Origin: Yoonia tamlensis
GTDB taxonomy: Bacteria; Pseudomonadota; Alphaproteobacteria; Rhodobacterales; Rhodobacteraceae
Direction of reading: 5' to 3'
DNA: 64,000 bases
Assembly (NCBI RefSeq): GCF_900115105.1
Contig: NZ_FOYP01000002.1
Location: 434,001-498,000 of the forward strand
Within the stretch, counting starts at the first letter, position 1; every line of letters begins with the position of its first letter. The translations under genes and the position numbers were made by a program. The notes under the pieces are model-generated. The model was not told where the DNA came from. It was given only the letters and a program-made list of their open reading frames with translations, and made no database searches. Shown piece after piece: positions 28,254 to 37,649 of the stretch.

Positions 28254-28897
28254 TGACAGACTATAACCCACCGCAAGACCCGCTTGTCATTCTGCACGAC
28301 GATCACGAGGTCGTTCTGGTCGATAAGCCCAGCGGGCTGCTATCTGTGCCAGGCAAGGGTGAACATCTGGCCGATTGTCTGATGGCGCGGGTCAAGGCGG
28401 TGTTCCCGCAAGCGCTGCTTATCCACCGGCTGGATCGGGACACATCGGGCGTGATGATCTTTGCACTGACGCCGCATGCGCAGCGGCATCTCGGGCTTCA
28501 GTTCGAAAAACGCCAGACCAAGAAAACCTATGTCGCGCGGGTCTGGGGCGAAATGGCGGAAAAGACGGGCACCGTTGATCTGCCGCTGATTGTGGATTGG
28601 CCAAACCGCCCGAAACAGATGGTTGACCATGAAAACGGCAAGCAAGCAGTAACCGACTGGCGCGTGCTGCGCGCTGGTAACGGCGAAACGCGCGTGCGCT
28701 TGATGCCAAAAACCGGACGGTCACACCAATTGCGCGTGCATATGCTGGCGCTCGGGCATCCGATATTGGGCGATCCGTTTTATGCCGAAGGTCCGGCAGG
28801 CGATTTCCCGCGCCTGATGTTGCATTCCGAAACCCTGCAATTCCGGCATCCTGATGGCGGGCAGGGCATGCGGATCACCGCGAAGTGTCCATTTTAG
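28250..28897 (+). CDS. RluA-family RNA pseudouridine synthase
   Basis: A 215-residue pseudouridine synthase. LVDKPSGLLSVPG is motif I, HRLDRDTSG contains the catalytic Asp, and MPKTGRSHQLRVH is the later conserved motif. There is no S4 domain, and the size is close to RluA itself, so the likely targets are 23S rRNA U746 and a tRNA; the specificity cannot be read from sequence. The start is GTG 28250 or the next codon ATG 28253; the former overlaps yggS. Confidence 0.9.
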   Translation: MMTDYNPPQDPLVILHDDHEVVLVDKPSGLLSVPGKGEHLADCLMARVKAVFPQALLIHRLDRDTSGVMIFALTPHAQRHLGLQFEKRQTKKTYVARVWGEMAEKTGTVDLPLIVDWPNRPKQMVDHENGKQAVTDWRVLRAGNGETRVRLMPKTGRSHQLRVHMLALGHPILGDPFYAEGPAGDFPRLMLHSETLQFRHPDGGQGMRITAKCPF

Positions 28898-28969
28898 TCG
28901 CACCCCATAGCGCATTTGCAATTGCAGGCCTATATACAGGGCAACGCAGTTCAAAACAGGAGCGAACAC

Positions 28970-29617
28970 ATGGGCCTACGTATTAATGACACCATCCCTG
29001 ATCTGACAGTTGAAACGGATCACGGCACCATTTCCCTGCACGACTTTGTTGGTGATAGCTGGGCCGTGCTGTTTTCGCACCCCAAGGACTTTACCCCCGT
29101 CTGCACCACCGAATTTGGCGCTGTTGCGCAATTGGCGGACGAATGGGCAAAACGCGGCACCAAAGTGCTGGGCATCAGCATCGACGGTGTTGAGGACCAC
29201 AAGAAATGGAAAGGCGATATCGAAGCCGTCGCAGGTACCAAGGCAGGTTTCCCGATTGTCGCGGATGAAGGTCTGGAAATGGCCAAAGCTTTCGACATGC
29301 TGCCAGCCGAAGCCTATATGCCCGATGGCCGCACCCCAGCCGATAGCGCGACTGTGCGCTCTGTTTTCATCATCGGGCCGGATAAAAAGCTGAAACTGTC
29401 GATGACCTATCCGATGACCGTGGGCCGCAACTTTGCCGAAGTCCTGCGCGCGCTCGACGGGTTGCAAACTTCCGTGGGCCAAGGCGTGGCCACACCCGCA
29501 AACTGGAACGTTGGCGATGACGTGATCATCCCGACATCGGTCAGCGATGCGGACGCCAAAGCAAAATACGGTGAATTCACAACCGTGCTGCCATACCTGC
29601 GTATGACCAAGCTGTAA
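28970..29617 (+). CDS. 1-Cys peroxiredoxin (Prx6 type)
   Basis: A 215-residue peroxiredoxin. The peroxidatic cysteine is Cys45 in DFTPVCTTE, and no other cysteine occurs in the protein, so it is of the 1-Cys Prx6 class that reduces hydroperoxides using an external thiol. The long C-terminal extension (from about residue 155) is typical of Prx6. AGGAG precedes the ATG at 28970; upstream in-frame codons to 28916 are leader. A terminator follows. Confidence 0.93.
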   Translation: MGLRINDTIPDLTVETDHGTISLHDFVGDSWAVLFSHPKDFTPVCTTEFGAVAQLADEWAKRGTKVLGISIDGVEDHKKWKGDIEAVAGTKAGFPIVADEGLEMAKAFDMLPAEAYMPDGRTPADSATVRSVFIIGPDKKLKLSMTYPMTVGRNFAEVLRALDGLQTSVGQGVATPANWNVGDDVIIPTSVSDADAKAKYGEFTTVLPYLRMTKL

Positions 29618-29640
29618 GTGACCTATCAAATCAATTGAAA

Positions 29641-29665
29641 TGCCCGCCAATCCGGCGGGCATTTT
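29641..29665 (+). terminator. Terminator after the peroxiredoxin gene
   Basis: TGCCCGCC (29641-29648) pairs with GGCGGGCA (29654-29661) over a 5-base loop and is followed by TTTT. Confidence 0.8.
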
Positions 29666-29775
29666 GCGTTGTGGCGGGCGAATTTCCGCGTGTCTTGGGT
29701 TTGAGGCTGACCAAGATGAGCCTAGGATTTGATCGCAGCGCAGGCTATTGGTTGGAAAACAAAAGAGGTAAGCAG

Positions 29776-30057
29776 ATGTTCCGCAGTGCAATTTCAATGA
29801 CTTTTGCTTTGGTGTTTGTCGCAAGCTGCGGCTTGTCCGGTGGGCGCACGGTGGTGCAGGGCACAGGAGATGAGCTGCTGAAACTGCGCGCGGGGCCGGG
29901 GCTTGGGTTTAACATCATCGTCGGCCTGCCGGACGGCACCCCATTGAACCTGCATGAATGCGTGACCGAAGTCGGACAACGCTGGTGCCGGGTCTCACTA
30001 TCGGACGCGCCGCAAACTACGGGCTATGTGTCAGCGGATTATCTGTCGCGGAGTTGA
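29776..30057 (+). CDS. SH3-domain lipoprotein
   Basis: A 93-residue small lipoprotein: MFRSAISMTFALVFVASCG is a lipoprotein signal with lipobox VASC. The mature part is a bacterial SH3 domain (LKLRAGPGLGFNIIVGLPDG, then a Trp-Cys and GYVSADYL). Such domains often bind peptidoglycan or mediate envelope protein contacts. AGAGG precedes the ATG at 29776; the open frame to 29635 runs through the preceding terminator and is not coding. Confidence 0.82.
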   Translation: MFRSAISMTFALVFVASCGLSGGRTVVQGTGDELLKLRAGPGLGFNIIVGLPDGTPLNLHECVTEVGQRWCRVSLSDAPQTTGYVSADYLSRS

Positions 30058-30087
30058 AACAGCCTTAAGCTCTGTCCCGCGCTGATG

Positions 30088-30594
30088 TCAGGTAGCTGAC
30101 CGTGGTCGCATTTCGCGTCCGGTCGGGTCAGTATCCAAAACAGATTCATGCAGACCGCCAATAACTTCATCGGTCGGCGCGAATTCGTCGTTGGTTACAA
30201 CAAGTGCCCACCCCAATGCGCCAACGCGTTCTTCGTCCTCTGGTGTCAGAGAAGGATCGTCGAGCAAATAGCAAAGACCTGTGATCATTTCAGCTTGCGC
30301 ATTGCGGACCACGTCGACGATATCCGAACGCGCGACACCCAATTCCAACATCCGCCCAATCGCGTGACCTTTTCCCGAAAAAGGGGCGTCTGGATGACGG
30401 CGCGCTGCCTCTACCTCACGGTCGATCCAGCTATCATCCTGCTCATCGACAGTTTGGGCCCAAGCCTGCTTAAGAAATAGATACCTATGAAGCTGGGGGA
30501 TTCCCTCGCTGACCTGTGAGACGGCCAATTGCTCGGGCGCGCGCGCGCCGAGTGCGCTAAAGATCTCGGTCAGCGCTTCTTGACTATTATCCAT
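30088..30594 (-). CDS. Hypothetical protein, 168 residues
   Basis: A soluble, acidic, probably all-helical protein with no signal peptide, transmembrane segment or motif I recognise. It contains a stretch around SWIDREVEAARRHPDAPFSG and ends with an Arg-rich MRPRSAT tail. The ATG at 30594 has GGGGA 7 bases upstream; a TTG at 30609 is also in frame. It is convergent with the SH3 lipoprotein gene and lies downstream of the pnp terminator, so it has its own promoter. Codon use looks native. Confidence 0.6.
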   Translation of the reverse strand: MDNSQEALTEIFSALGARAPEQLAVSQVSEGIPQLHRYLFLKQAWAQTVDEQDDSWIDREVEAARRHPDAPFSGKGHAIGRMLELGVARSDIVDVVRNAQAEMITGLCYLLDDPSLTPEDEERVGALGWALVVTNDEFAPTDEVIGGLHESVLDTDPTGREMRPRSAT

Positions 30595-30739
30595 GAACAG
30601 AATCCCCAAGAGTTTATCAAATTGTTATGGATCAAGAGCTGCGCAATCAATAGCCAAAGCGTTCTTGTGCGCGCATAGCGCTGTGCCTGTCCGTTGGTGG
30701 TCTGATCTCCCTTGGGCATGCTCCCCCAAAACCACAAAA

Positions 30740-30763
30740 GGCCCCGGTGTTTCCACCGGGGCC
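30740..30763 (-). terminator. Terminator after pnp
   Basis: A 10-bp perfect stem (GGCCCCGGTG at 30740-30749 with CACCGGGGCC at 30754-30763) on a 4-base loop, followed on the minus strand by TTTTG. Confidence 0.85.
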
Positions 30764-30787
30764 TTTGTTATTTCAAAGCAGCGAAGA

Positions 30788-32914
30788 TTACTCTTCTGCG
30801 GGTGCTTCTTCTTTGCCAGTCTCTTGGTTCACCATTTTCATGGCCAAGCGTACTTTGCCGCGGTCGTCAAAGCCGAGCAGCTTGACCCAGACTTCTTGAC
30901 CTTCTTTGAGAACGTCAGACGGGTGGTTCAAGCGGCGGTTTTCGATTTGGGACACGTGGACAAGACCGTCGCGTTTGCCAAAGAAGTTCACGAACGCGCC
31001 AAAATCGACAAGTTTCACAACTTTGCCTTTGTAGATCACGCCTTCTTCTGGCTCTGCCACGATGGAATGGATCATGTCGTAGGCGCGTTTGATCGCTTCG
31101 GCGTCGTTAGATGCCAGTTTGATCACACCGTCGTCGTTGATGTCGACTTTTGCGCCGGATGTTTCAACGATCTCACGGATAACCTTACCGCCGGAACCGA
31201 TGACTTCACGGATCTTGTCGGTCGGGATCTGCATTGTCTCGATCTTTGGCGCGTGCACAGAGAATTCCTGCGCGCCGGTCAGGGCTTTGCCCATCTCACC
31301 AAGGATATGCAAACGGCCGGCTTTCGCCTGATCCAATGCTTTGGACATGATTTCAGGTGTAATACCCGCAATCTTGATGTCCATTTGCAGCGATGTGATG
31401 CCGTTTTCGGTACCCGCAACTTTAAAGTCCATATCGCCAAGGTGGTCTTCGTCACCCAAGATGTCGGACAGAATGGCGTATTCGCCGTTTTCTTCCATGA
31501 CCAGACCCATGGCAACGCCAGCGACTGGTGCCTTGAGCGGAACGCCCGCGTCCATCATGGACAAGGAGCCACCACAAACGGATGCCATTGAAGACGAGCC
31601 GTTGGATTCAGTGATCTCGGACACCAGACGGATGGTGTATGGGAAATCGGTTGCCGCAGGCAGAACCGCCTGAAGCGCACGCCATGCCAGTTTGCCGTGA
31701 CCGATTTCACGACGACCCGGGCCAGACACACGACCAACTTCACCAACGGAATACGGCGGGAAGTTATAGTGCAGCATGAAGTTAGATTTATACATGCCAG
31801 TCAGCGAGTCGATCATTTGCTCGTCGTCGCCGGTGCCCAATGTGGTCACAACCAGACCTTGAGTTTCGCCGCGCGTAAACAGGGCAGAACCGTGGGTCCG
31901 TGGCAGGATACCGGTTTCAGAAACGATCGGACGGATCGTGTCGAGAGCACGGCCATCGATCCGCTTGCCGTTTTTCACAACGTCGCCGCGCAGAACGTTT
32001 GATTCCAGTTTCTTGAGCGCAGCGCCCAAGTTGCCGTCTTCTTTTTGCTCGTCGGTCAGCGCGTCAACGATGGATGCTTTGGCAGCAGCAACAGCGGCGG
32101 TGCGCTCTTGCTTGTCGGTGATCGCGTAGGCGGCGCGCATTGCGTCCTCACCAGCCGCTTTCACAGCAGCAGACAGATCGGAATAATCTTCTGGCTGGAA
32201 TTCGAACGGTTCTTTTGCGCAATCTTCGGCCAGATCAATGATCAGGTCGATCACGGGCTGGATTTGTTCGTGGGCAAAGTTCACCGCGCCCAGCATCTCA
32301 GCTTCTGACAGTTCGTATGCTTCGGATTCAACCATCATCACGGCGTCTTTGGTGCCGGCAACAACAAGGTCCAAACGCTGCTCTGGGTTCATACGCAGGT
32401 TGTGCATGTCGTCGATTTCAGGGTTCAGGATGTATTCACCATCCACAAAACCAACGCGACAAGCACCAATCGGGCCACGGAATGGCGCGCCGGAAATTGT
32501 CAGCGCAGCAGAGGCAGCGATCATTGCAACCATGTCAGGGTCGTTGACCATGTCATGTGACAACACTGTGCACATCACCAGCACTTCGTTCTTGAAGCCA
32601 GGGACAAACAGGGGGCGAATTGGGCGGTCGATCAGGCGGGATGTCAGCGTCTCTTTTTCGGTTGGACGCGCTTCGCGCTTGAAAAAGCCGCCTGGCACTT
32701 TACCGGCGGCGTAGTATTTTTCTTGGTAGTGAACGGTCAGCGGAAAGAAATCCTGACCCGGTTTTTGGGCGCGTGCGAATGTCACGTTTGCCATAACGCT
32801 GGTTTCACCCAACGTGGCAATGACAGAGCCGTCAGCCTGACGGGCAACTTTACCCGTTTCGAGTGTGAGCGTATCCTGCCCCCACTGCATCGATTTTTTT
32901 ACTTCGTTAAACAT
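30788..32914 (-). CDS. pnp: Polyribonucleotide nucleotidyltransferase (PNPase)
   Basis: A 708-residue 3'-to-5' phosphorolytic exoribonuclease of the RNA degradosome. Two RNase PH domains (the N-terminal one with [20 protein letters not shown]; the second with [16 protein letters not shown] and the acidic active site [19 protein letters not shown]) are followed by KH ([17 protein letters not shown]) and S1 ([20 protein letters not shown]) domains. Either of two tandem ATGs (32917, 32914) could start it; AGGA fits both. It is downstream of rpsO, the usual order, but 356 bases separate them with a terminator between. Confidence 0.97.
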   Translation of the reverse strand: MFNEVKKSMQWGQDTLTLETGKVARQADGSVIATLGETSVMANVTFARAQKPGQDFFPLTVHYQEKYYAAGKVPGGFFKREARPTEKETLTSRLIDRPIRPLFVPGFKNEVLVMCTVLSHDMVNDPDMVAMIAASAALTISGAPFRGPIGACRVGFVDGEYILNPEIDDMHNLRMNPEQRLDLVVAGTKDAVMMVESEAYELSEAEMLGAVNFAHEQIQPVIDLIIDLAEDCAKEPFEFQPEDYSDLSAAVKAAGEDAMRAAYAITDKQERTAAVAAAKASIVDALTDEQKEDGNLGAALKKLESNVLRGDVVKNGKRIDGRALDTIRPIVSETGILPRTHGSALFTRGETQGLVVTTLGTGDDEQMIDSLTGMYKSNFMLHYNFPPYSVGEVGRVSGPGRREIGHGKLAWRALQAVLPAATDFPYTIRLVSEITESNGSSSMASVCGGSLSMMDAGVPLKAPVAGVAMGLVMEENGEYAILSDILGDEDHLGDMDFKVAGTENGITSLQMDIKIAGITPEIMSKALDQAKAGRLHILGEMGKALTGAQEFSVHAPKIETMQIPTDKIREVIGSGGKVIREIVETSGAKVDINDDGVIKLASNDAEAIKRAYDMIHSIVAEPEEGVIYKGKVVKLVDFGAFVNFFGKRDGLVHVSQIENRRLNHPSDVLKEGQEVWVKLLGFDDRGKVRLAMKMVNQETGKEEAPAEE

Positions 32915-33270
32915 CATGTTTTCCTAGTCGGGCCGCAGCCCATTTTGCGTAGGGGGCGTATTCCCCCTCATTCCGGTATCTTCTTTGTCAGGCGCTGGAA
33001 TGCGGGCGCCGGTCTCTCAAGATTGTGGGGCCATAGCGGAAATTTGTTGTTTTGGGAAGGGGGGCGATGATCTGCATTTACCACAGGATCAGGCGTAGCT
33101 GCCCTATCCCACGCAACACAAGAATCGCAAAACTGCGGGCGCATTAACAAGAATGGACTGAATTTGTGGTTTGAGCCCTAGTCGGAGTTCCGCAAGTACC
33201 AGGTTTGAAATCAAAAACGCCCACCAAATGGCGGGCGTTTGAAAGCTTTGTCTGAACGATCCTGGCCGGA
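32915..33270. other. Intergenic region rpsO-pnp
   Basis: 356 bases without a convincing gene. It holds the rpsO terminator (33213-33237) and must contain the pnp promoter and leader. In many bacteria this stretch carries an RNase III site controlling pnp; I could not identify a comparable long hairpin here by eye. No tRNA or clear small open frame seen. Confidence 0.5.
33213..33237 (-). terminator. Terminator after rpsO
   Basis: An 8-bp stem with one G-T pair (33218-33225 with 33230-33237), followed on the minus strand by TTTTTG. Confidence 0.75.
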
Positions 33271-33540
33271 TTAGCGGCGCAGGCCCAGACGTTCGATCAG
33301 CGCTTGGTAGCGGGCTTCGTCTTTGCCTTTGGTGTAGTCCAAAAGCTTGCGACGCAGCGCAACCATTTTCAGCAGACCACGGCGACCGTGGTTGTCTTTT
33401 TTGTGGGTCTTGAAGTGTTCTGTCAGTGTCGCGATGCGTGATGACAGGATAGCAATCTGTACTTCGGGCGAACCTGTGTCGCCTTCTTTGATTGCGAATT
33501 CTTTCATGATCCGTGCTTTGTCTTCTGCAGTAATCGACAT
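33271..33540 (-). CDS. rpsO: 30S ribosomal protein S15
   Basis: An 89-residue protein with the S15 signature: [36 protein letters not shown] and [10 protein letters not shown], normal length. It binds 16S rRNA early in small-subunit assembly. AAGGAG precedes the start. The usual truB-rpsO-pnp order is kept, but an RTX protein gene and a DUF1643 gene lie between truB and rpsO. Confidence 0.97.
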   Translation of the reverse strand: MSITAEDKARIMKEFAIKEGDTGSPEVQIAILSSRIATLTEHFKTHKKDNHGRRGLLKMVALRRKLLDYTKGKDEARYQALIERLGLRR

Positions 33541-33674
33541 CGGGGTCTCCTTATATAAAAGGGTGAATGGCGCGATCCGGGATGTCGTCCAGAAAGGCCC
33601 GTGGAGGTATCCGCCAAGCGATTCCTTGCGCGGATGGCTGCGTTTAAGAGGATTCCGACAAAAAGAAAAGCAAT

Positions 33675-34523
33675 TTATAGCGCGACAAGCGTCACGGCAG
33701 TAAGATCAAGGCTTGTGACATTTACCAGCGTCGCGACCGCAACACCGTCTGCCAGAACGATCAGCCCACCATCTGACAAAACGGTGCTGAGCGCTGGCGG
33801 CGCGCCGGAATAGCTGATTTCAAGCTGGTCTTCGCCTGCGCTAAAGTCTTCGATAATGACGTCCCGATCAACATGCAGCACGAACCGGTCAGCGCCGGTG
33901 CCGCCATTCAAAATGTCGCCCGTGCCGCCCGACAACACGTCATCACCGGCCCCGCCATTCAGAAAGTCGCGGGATTGATCGTCTGTATCGCTCAGAATGT
34001 CATTGCCTGCGCCGCCGTGCAGCGTGTCCGCGCCGTCGCCGCCGACCAACAGGTCATCACCAAGCGACCCAAGCAGCATGTCATCGCCAGCGCCCCCATA
34101 AAGCACGTCATTGCCGCCGCCGCCATTCAGGCTGTCATTCCCGGCCTGACCAAGCATGACATCATCGCCGATATGCCCGAATATATTGTCGTCCCCGTCG
34201 CCGCCATCCAGATAATCATCGCCAGCGCCACCGTGCAGTTCATCATTGCCCGCATTGCCAAAGATGGTGTCGTTTCCATCCTGTCCGTCAAGATGGTCAT
34301 CACCGCTGCCGCCGCTGATGTTGTCGTCAGTTTCACCGGAAACCACGATCATATTTTCGTCCATCTGGTCGATCAAATCGTTGATGGGGATAATTTCTTC
34401 TTCTTCCGCTTGCGGGTCATCTTCGGGGGCGCTGTTGCCGGCGTCCGCCGCTTCATCGTCATCATAGTCGATCAGCATGATTGCCGACATCGTGACGCCC
34501 AAAAGTCCCAAAATAGCTAGCAT
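33675..34523 (-). CDS. RTX-type calcium-binding repeat protein with N-terminal membrane anchor
   Basis: A 282-residue protein. The N-terminus ([18 protein letters not shown]) is one hydrophobic helix followed by an acidic linker. From about residue 65 to 215 there are at least ten GGxGxDxUx nonapeptides (for example [18 protein letters not shown]), which form Ca2+-filled parallel beta rolls. The end has ADRFVLH...[11 protein letters not shown], the module that closes RTX cassettes. The N-terminal helix makes a membrane-anchored or Sec-exported protein more likely than a classic type I substrate. It interrupts truB-rpsO. Confidence 0.82.
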   Translation of the reverse strand: MLAILGLLGVTMSAIMLIDYDDDEAADAGNSAPEDDPQAEEEEIIPINDLIDQMDENMIVVSGETDDNISGGSGDDHLDGQDGNDTIFGNAGNDELHGGAGDDYLDGGDGDDNIFGHIGDDVMLGQAGNDSLNGGGGNDVLYGGAGDDMLLGSLGDDLLVGGDGADTLHGGAGNDILSDTDDQSRDFLNGGAGDDVLSGGTGDILNGGTGADRFVLHVDRDVIIEDFSAGEDQLEISYSGAPPALSTVLSDGGLIVLADGVAVATLVNVTSLDLTAVTLVAL

Positions 34524-34619
34524 AACCTACCCGCATTGACCCGAGTCGGATTGACCCAAATTGCAGTGGCCACTTTAACATGAACAAAGGAAGAACGTGC
34601 GGGAATTCTGTAGAAATGG

Positions 34620-35129
34620 TTAACGCGTCCAGGGTTCGGGGCGTTGCGCATAGCGGATATAAAGCGGATGCTTGGGGTGGCCGTGTTTGGTCAGGCCGAG
34701 GTGGAAAACCGGTTTGCCCGTCTGCCAAAGCAGGTCGGCCGTTTGAGGCCCGCGGTTCAGATAGGCGCCATGCGTGCCCCAAGCCGCAATGATCTGATCC
34801 GCCCAAACGGCAGCGTCGCGCAAGATACGGTCGTTGTCTGGACCAACCGGTTCGGCTGCCTTGCGCATCTGTTGCGGGTCGGTGTCGCGCCAGGCAAAGA
34901 TATTGACGACCCGAAACGCTCCAAACCCCAATGTGCGGGCGCGGCGTTCGCAGCGTTCGACGGTCGGGTCGTTGTGGATCTCGGTCGCTTTTGACGGGTT
35001 GAGCATCACGAACAGCACGCGTTTTCCCGCAGCGTCCCAGCAGCGCGTCAGTGCATAGCGGTAGCTGTCACAATCCGAATAGACCGCGGATGATTGCGCC
35101 TGCGGGGTGTTATGTGTGCGTGTGATCAT
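34620..35129 (-). CDS. DUF1643 domain protein
   Basis: A 169-residue soluble protein with the DUF1643 signature: LFVMLNPSKATEIHNDPTVE and CERRARTLGFGAFRVVNIFA near the N-terminus, then ADQIIAAWGTHG and the C-terminal KPVFHLGLTKHGHPKHPLYI. The function of the family is unknown; it occurs sporadically in bacteria and phages. It lies between truB and the RTX gene, with a repeated palindrome directly upstream, so it may have arrived by recombination. Confidence 0.85.
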   Translation of the reverse strand: MITRTHNTPQAQSSAVYSDCDSYRYALTRCWDAAGKRVLFVMLNPSKATEIHNDPTVERCERRARTLGFGAFRVVNIFAWRDTDPQQMRKAAEPVGPDNDRILRDAAVWADQIIAAWGTHGAYLNRGPQTADLLWQTGKPVFHLGLTKHGHPKHPLYIRYAQRPEPWTR

Positions 35130-35140
35130 CCGGCATTTGT

Positions 35141-35166
35141 GTAAGGTGGATCTTGATCCACCCTAC
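35141..35166. repeat. Dispersed intergenic palindrome, copy 2
   Basis: The same 26 bases as at 2844-2869, with stem GGTGGATC-TT-GATCCACC at 35145-35162. CTA at 35163-35165 is the complement of the truB stop codon TAG, so the element again marks a gene end. Confidence 0.8.
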
Positions 35167-36068
35167 GCCACAAAAACGCGGCTTGGCTGGATTTCGCCGC
35201 CGCGGTAGGTGCCGACAGCGATGGCTTTCCCCTCGAAGGATGCCCAGACCTCTTCGCCATATTCAACGCCCGAAGCGATCACAGAGGCGGGGTTTCCATT
35301 GCGCAATTTGGCCACGCTTTCGGCAAGGCAGCGCACCTCTGGCAGGTCTTCAAGCCCGACCTCGAGCGGCTGCAAAAAGGCGTCCAGTTCCGGTGTTCTG
35401 GCCAGCGCATCTACCTGATCAAGCGTGATCCCGTCCGAGGCTTGAAACGGGCCCGACCAAATCCGGCGCAGCGATTTCACATGCGCCTTGCAGCCCAGCG
35501 CATCCCCCAGATCACGCGCAATCGCGCGCACGTAGCCGCCTTTGCCACAGGTCATTTCCAGCACAACATGATCCGCGTCGGGGCGATCAACCAGCAACAG
35601 CTCTTCGACCCACAAAGGGCGCGCGGCAAGCGCCATTTCTTCGCCGTCACGGGCCTTTTTATAGGCGCGTTCACCATCGACCTTAACGGCAGAAAACTGT
35701 GGCGGGACTTGCATGATATCCCCGATAAATGCGCCAAGCGCCGCTTTGATCGTCTCGTCATCCGGGCGGTCATCGCTAGAGGCGATCACTTCGCCTTCGG
35801 CATCATCGGTGTTTGTCGCCTGACCAAGCCGCACGATGAATGTATAGGCCTTTAGCGCGTCGGTGATATAGGGCACGGTTTTTGTGGCCTCGCCCAATGC
35901 AACGGCCAGAACCCCTGTCGCCTCGGGGTCAAGCGTGCCCGCGTGGCCCGCCTTTTTGGCGTCAAGCGCCCAGCGGACCTTGTTCACCACCGCGGTCGAG
36001 GTCAGCCCAGCCGGTTTATCCACGACCAACCAGCCTGAAATATCGCGTCCCTTGCGTTTGCGCGCCAT
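35163..36068 (-). CDS. truB: tRNA pseudouridine-55 synthase
   Basis: A 301-residue TruB that converts U55 of tRNAs to pseudouridine. [13 protein letters not shown] is motif [15 protein letters not shown] contains the catalytic Asp, and [19 protein letters not shown] and [12 protein letters not shown] follow. AAGGA lies 7 bases before the ATG at 36068, preferred over a TTG two codons upstream. Its stop codon is within palindrome copy 2. Confidence 0.96.
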   Translation of the reverse strand: MARKRKGRDISGWLVVDKPAGLTSTAVVNKVRWALDAKKAGHAGTLDPEATGVLAVALGEATKTVPYITDALKAYTFIVRLGQATNTDDAEGEVIASSDDRPDDETIKAALGAFIGDIMQVPPQFSAVKVDGERAYKKARDGEEMALAARPLWVEELLLVDRPDADHVVLEMTCGKGGYVRAIARDLGDALGCKAHVKSLRRIWSGPFQASDGITLDQVDALARTPELDAFLQPLEVGLEDLPEVRCLAESVAKLRNGNPASVIASGVEYGEEVWASFEGKAIAVGTYRGGEIQPSRVFVA

Positions 36069-36120
36069 CGTCAATTCCTTTGTCAGATTGCGCGCTAGCT
36101 AGTGCGCGCAGGCACGCGGG

Positions 36121-36516
36121 TCAAGCACCGGGCCAGACCAATTCAATGCGGATGCCGCCAGGTTCGTGCAGCATCATATGCTTGCGCGGCCCCGCACCCA
36201 TGGGTTCGGGCATAAAGGCGATGCGCACCCCCGGTGTCGCGCTCAATTTTTGCGCGATGGCCATCAGCGCGGCCTCGGACGGGACTGTCAGCGCAAGATG
36301 ATGCAACCCGATATTGGCGCGCCGGTCGAAGGCTGCGGCGCCAGCGTCGGTTTGCCAAAGCGTCAGCCGGACCGTGCCATCGGTCACCGTTGTGCGCGGA
36401 TAGGTTTCATCGCGGCCAATTTCATCAAAGCCAAGCGCATCGGTAAAAAACGCGGTGGTCTGCGCCAGATCGCGGACCGCAAGGCCAAGGTGGTTCAATC
36501 CGGTGGTTTCTGCCAT
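36121..36516 (-). CDS. VOC-family (glyoxalase-like) protein
   Basis: A 131-residue protein of two beta-alpha-beta-beta-beta units. LNHLGLAVRDLAQTTAFF starts the first and LHHLALTVPSEAALMAIA the second; the histidines in these strands and the Glu in IRIELVW are candidate metal ligands. The substrate is unknown; the fold includes glyoxalase I, dioxygenases and antibiotic resistance proteins. It is probably transcribed alone, downstream of a strong terminator. Confidence 0.85.
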   Translation of the reverse strand: MAETTGLNHLGLAVRDLAQTTAFFTDALGFDEIGRDETYPRTTVTDGTVRLTLWQTDAGAAAFDRRANIGLHHLALTVPSEAALMAIAQKLSATPGVRIAFMPEPMGAGPRKHMMLHEPGGIRIELVWPGA

Positions 36517-36590
36517 GTGCGTTTTCCTATGCCTGCCTGCCCCTTTCTAGAGGGCGATGCGGCCAAGTTGCAACCGTTTGCCCGCGCATA

Positions 36591-36625
36591 AAAAAGGGCC
36601 GCGCGGCGTAAAAGCTGCGCGGCCC
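36591..36625 (-). terminator. Terminator after the PilJ-like protein gene
   Basis: A 12-bp stem with one mismatch (36596-36607 with 36614-36625), followed on the minus strand by TTTTTT. One of the strongest terminators in the window. Confidence 0.85.
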
Positions 36626-36645
36626 TTTGGCATCTTGTTATGCGA

Positions 36646-37563
36646 TCAGATGCCGGCTTTGCTGGCTGTGACATAGGCGGGGATCAAGGCTGCGAATTTG
36701 GCGTTGATTGCCGCAAACTGGCGATCGATATCAAGCGCAAGCGCCACATCATTTGATCCCGCAACCTGATCAAGGCGGGTCTTGAGAACGGCCCAGTCGG
36801 CCGCAATATCTTCAAGCGCTGCGCGGACTTCGGCGGTTGGGGGGGCGGAAACACCCAGCCCCGCAAAACCGTTGATCAAAGCCCCCATAGAAGCATCAAA
36901 CCGGTCAACCGATTTCACATAGCGCGACGTGCTGCCCATGACGGTGTTGCCGGTGATCAGACCGCAGGCCTCTTTGCTGATTTGATTGGCAAGCGCAGGC
37001 TGACGGGTCAGGATATCAAGCGTGAACGCATCGCTTTGCAACAGCGCAGGCGGGATTGCATATTCTGCGATAATTTCACGCAGCAGATACTTTGAGGTAT
37101 GCATCATATTGAGATTGTGACGCGAGACATAGTCGGTCCCGTCTGTCGGGCCTTCACCGTTCAGGCGGCCAAGTGCGGCTTCTTTGAACCGATCCCACTG
37201 CGAAGTGACGCTATAGATGGTGGATACCAGCTTGCGGGTCTCTTCGGCTGTGTCGATCCCGTATGCGGCATCACCTTCGGTCAGCGCGACAAGGTAGCTG
37301 TCATAATCCGCAATGCCTTGGGTGATCTGACCGGCATAGACAGCCGTTTCGATCCCCGCGTCGTGAAAGCATGATGCAACAGCAATGCGCTGTGCCGTTT
37401 CACGCATCAACCCGCCAACATGGACACGTTCCGCGCCCGCCATATAGACCGCATCAGCGGCGGCAGTCGTTTGCGCCAGCGCAGGGCTTGCAAGGCCGAT
37501 AAGCCCCGCAAAAATTGCCGCCACGATCTGTTTGGGGGACGTTGTTCGTGACTTTCCTGGCAT
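36646..37563 (-). CDS. Exported protein with two PilJ-like sensor repeats
   Basis: A 305-residue periplasmic protein. GAGG lies 5 bases before the ATG at 37563, which opens a signal peptide ending at PALAQ; the longer open frame to 37716 is not needed. Two segments resemble the type IV pili methyl-accepting (PilJ) N-terminal domain: MAGAERVHVGGLMRETAQRI (from about residue 41) and LTRQPALANQISKEACGL (from about 185), each ending in a Cys. The rest is helical. It lies 86 bases downstream of the PstS-OmpA gene, likely the same operon. The domain call is from memory of the family; function unknown. Confidence 0.65.
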   Translation of the reverse strand: MPGKSRTTSPKQIVAAIFAGLIGLASPALAQTTAAADAVYMAGAERVHVGGLMRETAQRIAVASCFHDAGIETAVYAGQITQGIADYDSYLVALTEGDAAYGIDTAEETRKLVSTIYSVTSQWDRFKEAALGRLNGEGPTDGTDYVSRHNLNMMHTSKYLLREIIAEYAIPPALLQSDAFTLDILTRQPALANQISKEACGLITGNTVMGSTSRYVKSVDRFDASMGALINGFAGLGVSAPPTAEVRAALEDIAADWAVLKTRLDQVAGSNDVALALDIDRQFAAINAKFAALIPAYVTASKAGI

Positions 37564-37649
37564 GGCAACCTCGTGATCTGGCAGCGGAGAAGGGCGTGCA
37601 TTGCGGCGCGCATGTGAATTCAGTGCGTTTGCAGCTTTGTAAAATCCGC

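Noticed and set aside
33873..34520. Antisense open frame across the RTX gene
   Set aside because: The repeats in it are the complement of the Gly-Gly-x-Gly-x-Asp codons; the minus-strand RTX protein explains them.
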